Shown here one piece after another: positions 1 through 8,942 of a DNA stretch of 64,000 nucleotides (its first letter is position 1; every line of letters begins with the position of its first letter). This DNA comes from Ostrinia nubilalis (Eukaryota; Arthropoda; Insecta; Lepidoptera; Crambidae). Below the pieces are notes generated by a model. The model had not been told where the DNA came from. It ran no database searches and saw only the letters and a program-made list of their open reading frames with translations. The position numbers were made by a program, and so were the translations under genes. Location of the stretch: the NCBI RefSeq assembly GCF_963855985.1, contig NC_087106.1, positions 1,781,001-1,845,000 on the forward strand, written 5' to 3'.

Positions 1-622
1 AAGAGGGATAGCGACGCGCCCGGTTCGCGTCCCGAGACTAGTTTACGTAATCCGCGAGAGGGGCGGCGCCCTGTGCGAGGTTTAGCGAGTGTTAGTTTGG
101 ATACTTATAAACTAGGGGGGTAGGACGGTCCGCTCACCAAATCGGTAACCGAGGTCAACGAAGTGGGGGTTCGAGTACCAAAGGTAAAAAGGCTTGGGAC
201 CTACGTGGCGAGTGGGGAGGAATCCAGGAAGGGTGGCAGCGGGATTGCTACCGCAGGTCGGGATTGAGTAAAGCATGCACTCGGTAAGGATTGGAATGTG
301 TATACAGGCAACGATGGTTCGCTCGTGTCACGGAAACCGCGCGAGCCGAAAGTCCTATCGAGCCAGGTTAGTGGGAACAGTGAGGGCAGCTATTCGCTAG
401 GGACTCTTGCGTAATTAGCCGTAGACGCGCGCGCGATCGTCTGGCTGTTACGATGGCTCCCGAGCGAATGCTAGGCGCCCGCGGTCGCCGCCGTCTCTTA
501 TATTAGCTCGGTCCGTGCGGCGTGCGGCCGCGCAGCCGTAGGGTTGTCAAAATCTCCGCGCTCGGTGCTAGGGCTGTCGATGCGTCGCAGGGCGCGTCAC
601 AACCTAACTGATCAATTAGAAA
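1..622. mobile_element. GC-rich unit joined to an RTE 3' tail (possible SINE head or RTE 5' region)
   Basis: The first 620 bases are much richer in G+C than the flanking DNA and carry no long open frame. At about 623 they pass into the terminal part of an RTE-type LINE (ccattggggga then cagtggacg). A B-box-like string, gggggttcgagtacc, lies near 166-180, but I see no convincing A box. The unit may be a SINE that borrows the RTE tail, an RTE copy with an internal deletion, or a host CpG-rich segment into which an RTE tail landed. The left end is cut by the window. Confidence 0.4.
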
Positions 623-710
623 ACCATTGGGGGACAGTGGACGTCCTGTGGCTGAAATTATGATGATGATGTTCAGCAGTGGACGTCCTGTGGCTGAAAT
701 GATGATAATG
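623..710 (+). mobile_element. Two tandem RTE 3' tails
   Basis: Two copies of the RTE terminal sequence (cagtggacgtcctgtggctg, then aaat and a gatgat run) lie head to tail at 634-671 and 672-710. Both are in plus orientation. The first lacks the ggcctatgttcag block found in other copies. Each ends in a short GAT-type repeat, as expected of RTE elements, which end in simple repeats and not in poly(A). Confidence 0.75.
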
Positions 711-1298
711 TTGAAATAAGCAATCTAGTCTAGTAGTTCACAGGTCTTTGTAAACAAAGTTGAACTATCACGCTGTGCAGGTCCAAATTACCCTCACGTA
801 CAGTGCTTTAGCCATGCATGGAGTGCAAACTCAATTTGGCCCGGGTAAAAACATGTACAATAATAAACACCGAGCCGTGGCAGTCGGGTGATTTTTAATT
901 CATGTGGGCACACGTACTTCACGTGTCATACATGTGAATATACCCTGTTTGATCTAAATTGGCATACAGTGGGGTATTATTGTCAAGTTTGTCGCACTTT
1001 TGTGAGTTTTAAACACTGAAAGTAACGTCACAAATGTGGATAAGTACGTGGCAATTTTCACGAAAAATGGATGAAGTGACGAATTTGTATAAGCCTTTGT
1101 CTGCGATAAATCGACTTAGTTTACAATAAATGTTTTAAAAGGAATGAGGGCCGTGAACACCGATTGAAATTCATAAATTTGTGGACAAAATCTATCTTAA
1201 ACTGCAATCTACGTGGGCAGAAGCTATTAGCAATTAAAAATTGTACAGCAGCGTCATATAGTTTGTGATACCTAAATTAGCCAACACGTCTTTGTTAC
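711..1298. other. Unique AT-rich sequence, nothing recognised
   Basis: No open frame, inverted repeat or known repeat was seen in this stretch. Confidence 0.5.
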
Positions 1299-1515
1299 AA
1301 CGAGGGCTATCGTTTTTAGCGCTCACTAGTTAGCGCCACTGTAGAGTAAGGTCCTGTCACTTGCTAGTAGCGAAGACAGTGGCACCAACTGGTGAGCGCT
1401 AAAGTGGTAGGAGGACTATCGCATTGGTACTCATCAAGATGGCGCCACTGTAGAGTAAGGTCCTGTCAATCACCAGGGGTGCCAACTGTTAAGTATAAAA
1501 ACGATAGCCCTCATT
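1299..1515. mobile_element. MITE, GAGGGCTATCG terminal repeats
   Basis: The ends are inverted repeats: cgagggctatcgtttttag at the left and aaaacgatagccctcat at the right. The string gcgccactgtagagtaaggt occurs twice inside (about 1334 and 1441). Between the two copies is a segment bounded by tagcgctcac and its complement gtgagcgcta. The 108-bp relative at 40892 lacks this middle part. Confidence 0.75.
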
Positions 1516-1632
1516 GAAATAAGGTTATGTTGTCAATGTTTTGGCCGCTTTGGGTGTCACGAACTATTTTACGCTGACTGTACCTTATCTACTCTCTAAC
1601 ATCTTTTAATCAAATCTATACTAATGTATACT

Positions 1633-1860
1633 TCTATACTAATATTATAAATGCGAAAGTAACTCTGTCTGTCTGTCTTGCTTTCACGCCTAAACCACTG
1701 AACAGATTTTGCTGAAATTTGGCTAGCATAGAAATAGTTAAGTCCTGGGAAAGGACATAGGATAGTTTTTATCCCGGTTTTTGAAACAGGGACGCGCGCG
1801 ATAAAGTTTTTCCGTGACAGACTAAATTCTACGCGGGCGGAGCCGCGGGCGGAAAGCTAG
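1633..1860 (+). mobile_element. Helitron-like non-autonomous element, type A
   Basis: The element starts tctatactaatattataaat, has a (gtct)n run, and ends with a GC hairpin (gcgggcggagccgcgggcgg) just before aaagctag. A TC start, a CTAG end and a hairpin next to the 3' end are Helitron hallmarks. The family resembles the Lep1-type elements of Lepidoptera. It is non-coding. Confidence 0.7.
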
Positions 1861-2198
1861 TAAATAATACATTTGTGAATGACAATCAATAAAAATCTGA
1901 ATCTGAATCAAAATGACGTGTCATTCAATCAGCTTCTATTATCAGTTTTCCCCAAAAACCTTGGGTGTCCGCCAAAAAAGATTCCATTGAATTTATCCAG
2001 GATAACGGATTCCGATAAATCAATCTACCGCGGTGTAAATCAAGGGGTGGGCAGTTCTAGTCCCGCTATGGACAGTTTTCACCTGTGCAGATGAAATGTA
2101 TTTTTTGGACGAAAATACTTTAAAATTTGACGAATTTAAAGTAAGAATTCTGTGACAGTTAACAACTAAAATAGTTGAATAAGAGTAAAATAAATTAA
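1861..2198. other. AT-rich spacer
   Basis: The short open frame at 1879-2094 has no recognisable domain or splice context, so I treat the stretch as non-coding. Confidence 0.45.
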
Positions 2199-2412
2199 CG
2201 GAGGCAGCAAGGTTCGGAAGTGGAGGCCACGTACCGGAAAGCGCAGCGTAGGATGTCCACCCACAAGGTGGACTGACGACCTCATAAAGGTAGCGGGAAG
2301 GCGCTGGATGCAGGCCGCTACCAACCAGGCAATGTGGAAGTCATTGGGGGAGGCCTATGTTCAGCAGTGGACATCCTGTCAGTAGCTGAAATGATGAGGA
2401 TGATGATGATAA
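2199..2412 (+). pseudogene. RTE retrotransposon 3' end (C-terminus plus GATGAT tail)
   Basis: Read forward, this encodes the end of the RTE polyprotein (WRPRTGKRSVG, RWTDDLIKVAG, GEAYVQQWTSC in pieces, with damage near cctgtcagtag). It ends in (gatgat)n. It is a severely 5'-truncated copy of the family seen intact at 47980-49398, but of the GAT-tailed subfamily. Confidence 0.85.
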
Positions 2413-2782
2413 AAACACAAACCTTTTACTTATCGCGAACTCAACTACATTATTATAACGTCTGATGTTGGTACTTTTTCTTGATAAAGTCATCTGTATT
2501 TAGACCAAGGAAAATTTTCCAAGAAGCGAATAACATATTTTCAAAATACCTATCTAATATAATTGGATGTTTTCATTACACAGACCTATGTACAAAATTA
2601 TAATTCAGAGTTTTTTTTAATAAAAGGCTCTATTTTCTCACAATATTAAGACGTTGTTTGCTTAGGGTGACCTTTTACTCGTTTCCGGGGTCGTTAGCCG
2701 CCTTAAAATATTGAGTAGTATCAAAATAAAGTAGGATATTTAAATAATAATAGTAGAAAAACTATGTATATTTATTTTTTTA
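2413..2782. other. AT-rich spacer
   Basis: Nothing is recognised here beyond A/T runs. Confidence 0.45.
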
Positions 2783-2925
2783 CTAGCGACCCGCCCCGGA
2801 TTTGCACGGGTGCTAAGTGTACATATAAACCGTTAAAAAACCGCATCAAAATCTGTTGCGTAGTTTTAAAGATCTAAGCGTACATAGGGACAGACCGCGG
2901 AAAGCGACTTTTTTCTATGTAGTGT
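2783..2925 (-). mobile_element. Helitron-like element, type D, partial
   Basis: On the minus strand it ends in a GC-rich hairpin zone followed by CTAG (plus strand ctagcgacccgccccgg). The body (cgcatcaaaatctgttgcg, ttttaaagatctaagc) matches the plus-oriented copy at 51046-51191. Confidence 0.6.
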
Positions 2926-3018
2926 TTTTTTATGTGACAGGAGGCAAACGAGCAGACGGATCACATTATATTTGATTATAATATTTTTGTTTCTTGTAAT
3001 TCCTTTTTGTTTTAAAAA

Positions 3019-3090
3019 ATGTTTGTACTTTTTGGAGTTCACGGGTCAAAAGTGGCCCGGTCCTTTATAAGGCTTGCGTGGGATACAGAT
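3019..3090 (-). repeat. 72-bp copy of unit U, one end only
   Basis: It matches 4371-4443 with a few differences (for example cgggtcaaaagtggcccggt in both). It is followed directly by (ATT)n and the 3' end of the Dong-like fragment. It is either a 5'-truncated copy of unit U on the minus strand or one arm of an unusually long target duplication around the Dong insertion. Confidence 0.7.
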
Positions 3091-4370
3091 TATTATTATT
3101 ATTCCTTTGTTCATCTTACTTTCTTATTTTTAATTTTTTCTTTTTACAATGTAATTATTATCGAAAAATAAAAATACATTATAAAAACAAAAATCTTAAA
3201 AATAGTTAACCCGCTGGCAGCGGAGCAGGGCCCAGGCTACCGGTGGTCAGGGTCACAGGCTGAGGAACCTCCGGACAATGCGTGCCGTGCTGAGGATCAC
3301 CGCCTTTTGAATCTGACCCTTGAGCCAACCATCTAGCGAGAGCTTCTTTAGATGTTGGTCGAAGCTCTTCGCTATTAGCCCGTTTGCCGAGACAACTATC
3401 GGGACAATGATCGTCGAGTCAACATCCCACATGGCGGTCACCTCGTGGGCCAAGTCAAGGTATTTGCTTTGTTTTTCCTTTTCGGCCTTCACGAGGTTTT
3501 CGTCATGCGGGATGGTGATGTCAACGAGCACTGCCCGACGTTGGGATCGATCAACCACCACAATATCAGGTTTATTACAGACAATAGTCCTGTCTGTGAT
3601 GATAGACCGATCCCAATAGAGCAATGCATGACCATTTTCAAGAACTGGCACCGGCTGGTACTGGTAATATGGCGACTCAGATTCAAGAAGGCCGTACTGA
3701 AGAGCAAGTTGCTGGTGGATGATTCTGGCTACTAGGTTATGCCTGTGCAAATACTCACCGTTAGCAAGATGCGAACAACCAGAAATTATATGCCTGAGTG
3801 ACTCTCCGGGACGGTGGCATGCTCGACAAATGTCGACCGTACCGTCTTTCAGGATATATTTTCGATAGTTGTTCGTCATCATTACCTCGTCAGCAATTGC
3901 ACAAGCAAAACCCTCGGTTTCCCCGAAGAGGTCACCGAAGCGTAGCCAGTTCACCGAGGCGAGGAGGTCCACATCGGGACCTGTTAGGGTCCGATAGAAC
4001 CTCCCGTGCAGCTCCTTGCTCTTCCATACGTCCTTCCGATCCGCGACGCTCAGTACCTTTGGTTTGCGCCAGTTCTCGTTCGCCAAGGAGAGCGGCGTGA
4101 GGCCTTTGTCAACTGCCACAACATCGCGATGCATTCCGCACTCATTGGTAAGGAAATAATCCCTGAGATTGCACACTTCACGGTTGTGGAGGTTCTTGGC
4201 ATTTAGAAAGCCTCGACCTCCCCACTTCCGTGGAATGTACAGTCTCATTACAGATGAGCGCGGATGTAACATGCGATGTTGTGTAAGCGGCTGACGTACC
4301 TTCCTATCCAGGGCATCAAGCTCAGTCTGAGTCCATCTTAGTATGCCGAATGAGTATATTTATTATTATT
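3091..4370 (-). mobile_element. 5'-truncated R4/Dong-type non-LTR retrotransposon in (TAA)n
   Basis: The minus-strand element ends in a short A/T-rich 3' UTR and (AAT)n at 3091-3104. Its truncated 5' edge at about 4357-4370 also abuts (AAT)n. R4/Dong elements are known to insert into TAA repeats, and the encoded protein (next entry) belongs to the restriction-like-endonuclease class of non-LTR elements. Confidence 0.8.
3253..4356 (-). CDS. R4/Dong-type reverse transcriptase C-terminal region with restriction-like endonuclease (partial)
   Basis: The frame is open without interruption from the truncation edge (Y-S-F-G-I-L-R-W-T-Q at 4356) to the stop at 3253. It is 367 codons and lacks the reverse transcriptase core. 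The internal ATG at 4270-4272 is not a true start. Counting from that Met, a thumb-like segment (RSSVMRLYIPRKWGGRG) occupies residues 5-21, a zinc knuckle C149, C152, H161, C166 follows, and a nuclease core follows that (KPDIVVVD 234-241, DITIP 251-255, KEKQSKY 265-271). The order knuckle then PD-D-K nuclease is typical of R2/R4-class elements that cut a specific target. Here the (TAA)n flanks point to Dong/R4. The frame is unbroken, so the copy may be fairly young, but without the reverse transcriptase it cannot act alone. Confidence 0.85.
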   Translation of the reverse strand, partial: YSFGILRWTQTELDALDRKVRQPLTQHRMLHPRSSVMRLYIPRKWGGRGFLNAKNLHNREVCNLRDYFLTNECGMHRDVVAVDKGLTPLSLANENWRKPKVLSVADRKDVWKSKELHGRFYRTLTGPDVDLLASVNWLRFGDLFGETEGFACAIADEVMMTNNYRKYILKDGTVDICRACHRPGESLRHIISGCSHLANGEYLHRHNLVARIIHQQLALQYGLLESESPYYQYQPVPVLENGHALLYWDRSIITDRTIVCNKPDIVVVDRSQRRAVLVDITIPHDENLVKAEKEKQSKYLDLAHEVTAMWDVDSTIIVPIVVSANGLIAKSFDQHLKKLSLDGWLKGQIQKAVILSTARIVRRFLSL

Positions 4371-5057
4371 ATGTTTGTACGCTTTGGAGCTCACGGGTCA
4401 AAAGTGGCCCGGTCCTTTATAAGGCTTGCGTGGGGATACAGATCCAACACGTAGAGGCCGTTTTAAGCGCAAAATAATCGACAAAAGTGAAAGTGGTGCA
4501 CATGCTGGATCTAGTCTCTGACTATATCATGGGATGTAGCCAGAGACCATCCCCAGCCTGTGCACAGGAGCTATTGCAGTTATTGGAGAATGGACTAGGT
4601 TTATGGATGAAGGATGGATGGACTGGTTACTGGGCTATGGATGGAGACTACGGGACACCTGCCTGGTTCATAGTCTCGGACTGAAAAAATGGCAGGCGGT
4701 GACTAGCCAGCGACTAAATGGGCCCCCCCTGGCGTCATGGGTCGTATAGACCGGACTGAGGGGCAACATTGGCGTCTGCCAGCTCAGGGGTGTAGAGAGG
4801 TGTGCTGCGCTTTCTCCGAAGTTACTCGCGGCGTTATGCCCTTTAACACTTCCACCCCTGGAGCATATAGCTCTAGCGACTCCACTCTGGCCGGCCGGTT
4901 AAGGCAAGCCAGAGGTGAAAGTCCTGCAGACCCTCTCGGATTCCACTTCGGCAAGCCGAAGACGAGGGTCTTGACCGACTCTCGGGAGCACTCGGATTAA
5001 CAACTGGCCCCGTGGTGTCGCTACTCACCAACAGCTCGCCACAAAGCTGCCCTGCGG
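4371..5057 (-). mobile_element. Unit U: GC-rich unidentified element between (TAA)n tracts
   Basis: This 690-bp unit is bounded by (ATT)n at 4357-4370 and (TTA)n at 5058-5080, and is G+C-rich from about 4690. Its left 73 bp recur at 3019-3090. A shared fixed end with a variable other end suggests a minus-strand retroelement with its 3' end at 4371. It could be the 5' region of a Dong-like element, a separate TAA-targeting element, or a non-autonomous partner. The open frame at 4737-5000 has no recognised domain. Confidence 0.45.
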
Positions 5058-5172
5058 GGCTTATTATTATTATTATTATTCTCTTTATTAACTTTGGTTC
5101 TTAATTTTAAATATTTTTTACAATGTAAATTATCAAAAAAATAAAAATAAAATTTATTATTATTATTATTAA
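5058..5172 (-). mobile_element. Second Dong-type 3' end, about 70 bp, in (TAA)n
   Basis: Between two (TTA)n runs lies an A/T-rich segment (ttttttacaatgtaaatta, caaaaaaataaaaata). It aligns with the 3' UTR of the Dong fragment at 3105-3185 (ctttttacaatgtaattatt, gaaaaataaaaatac). It is read as a very short 5'-truncated copy in the same orientation. Confidence 0.65.
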
Positions 5173-5258
5173 GAACGGGCTTATAATAAACCTACTTTGA
5201 ACAACAAAATACTAATCTCTTCTAGTACATTCACAACAGTTTGCCATTTCAGTCTTAA

Positions 5259-5485
5259 TCTATACTAATATTAGAAATGCGAAAGTAACTCTGTCTGTCT
5301 GTCTGTCTCGCTTTCACGCCTAAACCACTGAAGCGATTTTGATGAAATTTGGCATAGAGATAGTTTGATCCCGGGAAAGGACAAAGGATAGTTTTTATCC
5401 CGGTTTTTGAAACAGGGACGTGCGCGATAAAGTTTTTCTGTGACAGACAAAATACCACGCGGGCGAAGCCGCGGGCGGAGCGCTA
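5259..5485 (+). mobile_element. Helitron-like element, type A
   Basis: It has the same body as the copy at 1633 (aactctgtctgtctgtctgt, ttttatcccggtttttgaaa). The terminal hairpin cgcgggcgaagccgcgggcg is intact, but the final CTAG has become CTAT. Confidence 0.7.
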
Positions 5486-5654
5486 TTATTGAATATTGCT
5501 AACCTAATATTTATCAAATTTTCAGGTTATGAAATAATATTAAGCCTCAACGCTAAAATATGTTGTTAATATTCTTGCGTAAAGGTAATATTACAATAGC
5601 AGCACACTCAGTAGGATTGAAAATGGCACTCAATTGTTTGGAACGTTTGTGATT

Positions 5655-6063
5655 CTAAGGCCATTCCACCAAGGCGGAGAGGAGACGCGACGAATAAGTG
5701 AAAATAACGAAATCTGATTAGTCATCATCATCATCTCAGCCACAGGACGTCCACTGCTGAACATAGGCCTCCCCCAATGCTTTCCATGTTACCCGGTTGG
5801 TAGCGGCCTGCGTTCAGCGCTTTCCTGCTACCTTTATGATGTCGTCGGTCCACCTTGTGGGTGGACGTCCCACGCTGCGTTTTCCGGTACGCGGCCTCCA
5901 CTCCAGAACCTTGCTGCCCCATCGGCCGTCAGTTCTGCGTACTATGTGCCCTGCCCATTGCCACTTCAGCTTGTTAATCGTCGGGCTATGTCAGCGACTT
6001 TAGTTCAAAACACATCTCCTCTCGTCGTCACTCCTCTCCCCCATTTGTGGAAACCTAGCCTAA
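5655..6063. mobile_element. MITE split by an RTE insertion
   Basis: The left end (ctaaggccattccaccaagg, then cggagaggaga) is an imperfect inverted match to the right end (ctcctctcccccatttgtgg then aaacctagcctaa). The interior is occupied by the minus-strand RTE copy at 5722-6006, so the MITE was there first. Confidence 0.6.
5722..6006 (-). pseudogene. RTE retrotransposon 3' end, GAT-tailed subfamily
   Basis: The reverse complement encodes part of the RTE C-terminal region (LKWQWAGH, GRWGSKVLEW, SVG, then a damaged TDD segment) and ends in ctgagatgatgatgatga. The 5' truncation is in the ADIARR region. Stop codons and frame slips show it is dead. Confidence 0.85.
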
Positions 6064-6159
6064 CGCCGGTAGTACCTACTCCCGATGCCGCGAATTGATT
6101 ACAGTAAAACGATTTCAATACACATTTCTTCGTTCACTTCGCCACGATCCTTTATGTGT

Positions 6160-6279
6160 TGTTGTTGTTGTTGTTGTTGTTTCAGCCGAAAGACGTCCAC
6201 TGCTGGACAAAGGCCTCCCTCAAGGATTTCCACAAAGACCGGTTGTGGACCGGTCCTGCGCCGCTCGTATCCAGGCAAC
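6160..6279 (-). mobile_element. RTE 3' end with (CAA)n tail and 12-bp target duplication
   Basis: A (GTT)n run at 6158-6181 leads into tttcagccgaaagacgtcca, the complement of the RTE terminus. The insertion is flanked by tcctttatgtgt (6148-6159) and tccttatgtgt (6280-6290), a target duplication with one indel. Confidence 0.8.
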
Positions 6280-6290
6280 TCCTTATGTGT

Positions 6291-6896
6291 CGCAATTGTA
6301 TGCATAGAAGTATGTTGAAATAGTTATGTCCACTATCTCCATTTGTATTTACGGGAATAAGGAACATAATTACTGAGAAACTAATAGAGAAAGAAAGGGA
6401 TATACGTTAAGAGCAACATGAAGAATAAATCGGTCCATTTCTAATATGTAGGACTTACTGTCTTTTCTTCGTTATGGAAAAATTCTAACGCAAACCTCCG
6501 AGTCTGATCCAATTATGCTAAACGCATAAGCTAAGTATGTCTTATATAATAAATCGTTCACCTGACTCGTTAAGGAAGGTACCTACCTACTCGTCGCTAG
6601 TTTAAATTATACTGAATAGCGTCTGTTTTTATCGTGACTTGGTGCTCATGGATTTTGATATCTGTAAAGAATGTATTCTTCAGTGCCATTCTCTTTGGGC
6701 TCTTTTAAATTCTGAGTCGGTAGCTCTTTCTGATGGAGGCATCCCGTTTTTTACAGGAACTGTTTTTTGCAGGATGCCGCTTAGTAATATCGTGCGTTTG
6801 CAGAACCGCAAAGGAAATCGTGTGTGAGAACTGCGTTGGACAAAAAATTATAGTCACGGTGCAGTCTTGAAAAAAAACGTTTATTTCGAAAACACT
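6291..6896. other. Unique AT-rich sequence
   Basis: No supported feature. The overlapping short frames on both strands (6639-6914) look like chance. Confidence 0.45.
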
Positions 6897-6995
6897 AAGG
6901 CTGAGTTGCACCACCTAATTTTGACCGTAACCATGTATAACGATGACCGGCGTTTTTTGTGTGAAGTTTGACGGTTGTTACAGTTAAAGTATGTC
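6897..6995. mobile_element. MITE, AAGGCTGAGTTGCACCA family, partial
   Basis: It starts aaggctgagttgcaccacct and reads on as the family body (ttgaccgtaac, acgatgaccgg, gaagtttgacgg). The right terminal repeat is missing. Seven further members are in the window (12671, 26881, 42131, 50461, 54643, 56192 and 63276). Confidence 0.7.
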
Positions 6996-7443
6996 TATAT
7001 GGCCTCTTTCAATAAGTCTCTATCACTTAAGAAATGCTACTACAATAATATTATTTGATAGCATAATTGCAGTTTCTTGCAGTTGCTTCTTATTCAAAGA
7101 CAAATAACATGAAATTAGTTTAGGTTAGAGCCAGTACAATAATGGCATTCATTTGTTAGTTTTCACTGCAACTCTTTTTAATTCTTTGCCAGCAGTTATT
7201 ATTGTTGATAGTCAGTGTAAATAGTTGGAAATTATACGGTTCGTTAACATTCTTGTTATTTCACCCTCTATTCCTATCATTTCGTAAGTTCATTGGACTT
7301 GTAAATACTATTTAACTTAATTCAATTTCTAAGAACTTCAAAGGCGTAACACTGAATTTGTATTTCAGTTGGTTCTTTTTCGGGGGTTTGATTCCTGTAA
7401 TACAACCATTTGTGTGGGATGTGCACTAACATTTATATAAGTA
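6996..7443. other. AT-rich spacer
   Basis: Nothing recognised. Confidence 0.45.
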
Positions 7444-7625
7444 CTAGCGGCCGCCCGTGACTTCGTACGTGTGGATTCCCTTTTATCCCCTTAGGGGTTG
7501 AATTTTGCTAAGTCCCGTCTTAGTGAGCACCTACGTTGTAAAAGGAACCTCCATGCAAAATTTGAGACTCCTAGCACTTGTAGTTTCTGAGATTTCGTGA
7601 TGAGTGAGTCAGTCAATCAGTGAAT
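7444..7625 (-). mobile_element. Helitron-like element, type B
   Basis: Plus strand ctagcggccgcccgtgactt is the complement of a hairpin-CTAG 3' end. The body has cctagcacttgtagtttctg and a cagtcaatcag run. Other copies are at 22013 and 24673, and there is an end at 49650. Confidence 0.65.
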
Positions 7626-8640
7626 AATTTGGGTGTTTTTTATTTTTATTAAATTGCGTCGTCTCTTTTGTGTAGGTATTTCTTTATTTTCTTTTATTTT
7701 TTTTTCTTGTCTTGTGTATTGTGTAGAAGTCGTAAATAAAGTCTTATATCTCTCTATTTATCTCTTATTTCTAGTTAATTTTATTATTATATTTGAGAAA
7801 TAACCGAGACCAGTTTATTACAGTTGATGTAACTCGCGAGGTTTTGAAATTATTTTTTTGCTTCCTCATATTTTTATTCCAGGGACTCTCAAATCACTGA
7901 CGAATATATTTTCAATAAAAGGAAAACAAATCACCAGACAGACATTGTTTGTTTGTTGAAACCTTGAAATGAAAATGAATAGCAGATAATTGCATTTTCA
8001 TATTGGCTTTATCTAAAATGGTTTTTGTAAAAATATTTTCAATGAAAATGTTTGAAGTTAATACGATTGTTTGGGAATAAAACACACTGCATAATAATGC
8101 ACCTGACTGAAAAAATTTAGATAGAATAATTCCCAATCAGTTTTAAGTTCGTTAAGCTATATTAATTTATACACTGTCAGATCTAATTTGTAATATGGGT
8201 GATTTTTGCTCTATAACGGCTCTCTTGCTGTCATCTGTACATAATAAATATAGTTTTAGTCATACAGTATAGTTATAGTCTAGTGAAAGATGATATCAAT
8301 AGCCCGATTTTGTTCTTGAAAAAGTCTACTTACCGTACGGCTACCCCAACGACTTGAAACGATAGGGCTTGAAAATATTTTCTAACTTAGGTTAGACTTT
8401 CATCAAGATACGCCCTAAGGATCTATGTTAAAACTTATTTTCATTGACAATTAATATCATGTAAAATTTATGACTTCGTCACAAATTCTTTCTTGCGTCC
8501 AATATGTTACATTTCTTTACAATTTTTGAGTAACAAAATAGAAACTTGAGCTACAGAATCGCTTGATGTCTTACATCAGCGGGCAACAAATCCTACGTCC
8601 AGAAACATCCGAGCCAAGAAAGATAAACGTAGCCGTGGAA
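7626..8640. other. Unique AT-rich sequence
   Basis: One kilobase without repeats that I recognise. The minus-strand frame at 7912-8136 shows no domain. Confidence 0.45.
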
Positions 8641-8942
8641 GCGGGCAAATCGTGTTGTTTCATAAATTTTCAATTTCATACCCGCACCTACTTCGGTTTT
8701 TGGTCTAAGTCATGACGTTTGGCGGGATTGTAGAATAACAACCACCTCCTTTTTCCTCCTTACCTCGAGTCACAATATCGGAGCCCAACATAGCAGATGC
8801 CAGCTGACTTTTAATTACTATAAACGACGAAACGGCGATTTTAGCTATCTACCGTCCGTGTGCATTCCGAAGCGCCCAAAATTTTATACTTTCCCTAGAC
8901 CCGATTTTACTGCCACTTAAATCATATAAAAATATAATTGTC

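Noticed and set aside
1879..2094. 71-codon plus frame as a gene
   Set aside because: Short, next to a Helitron-like end, no domain or context.
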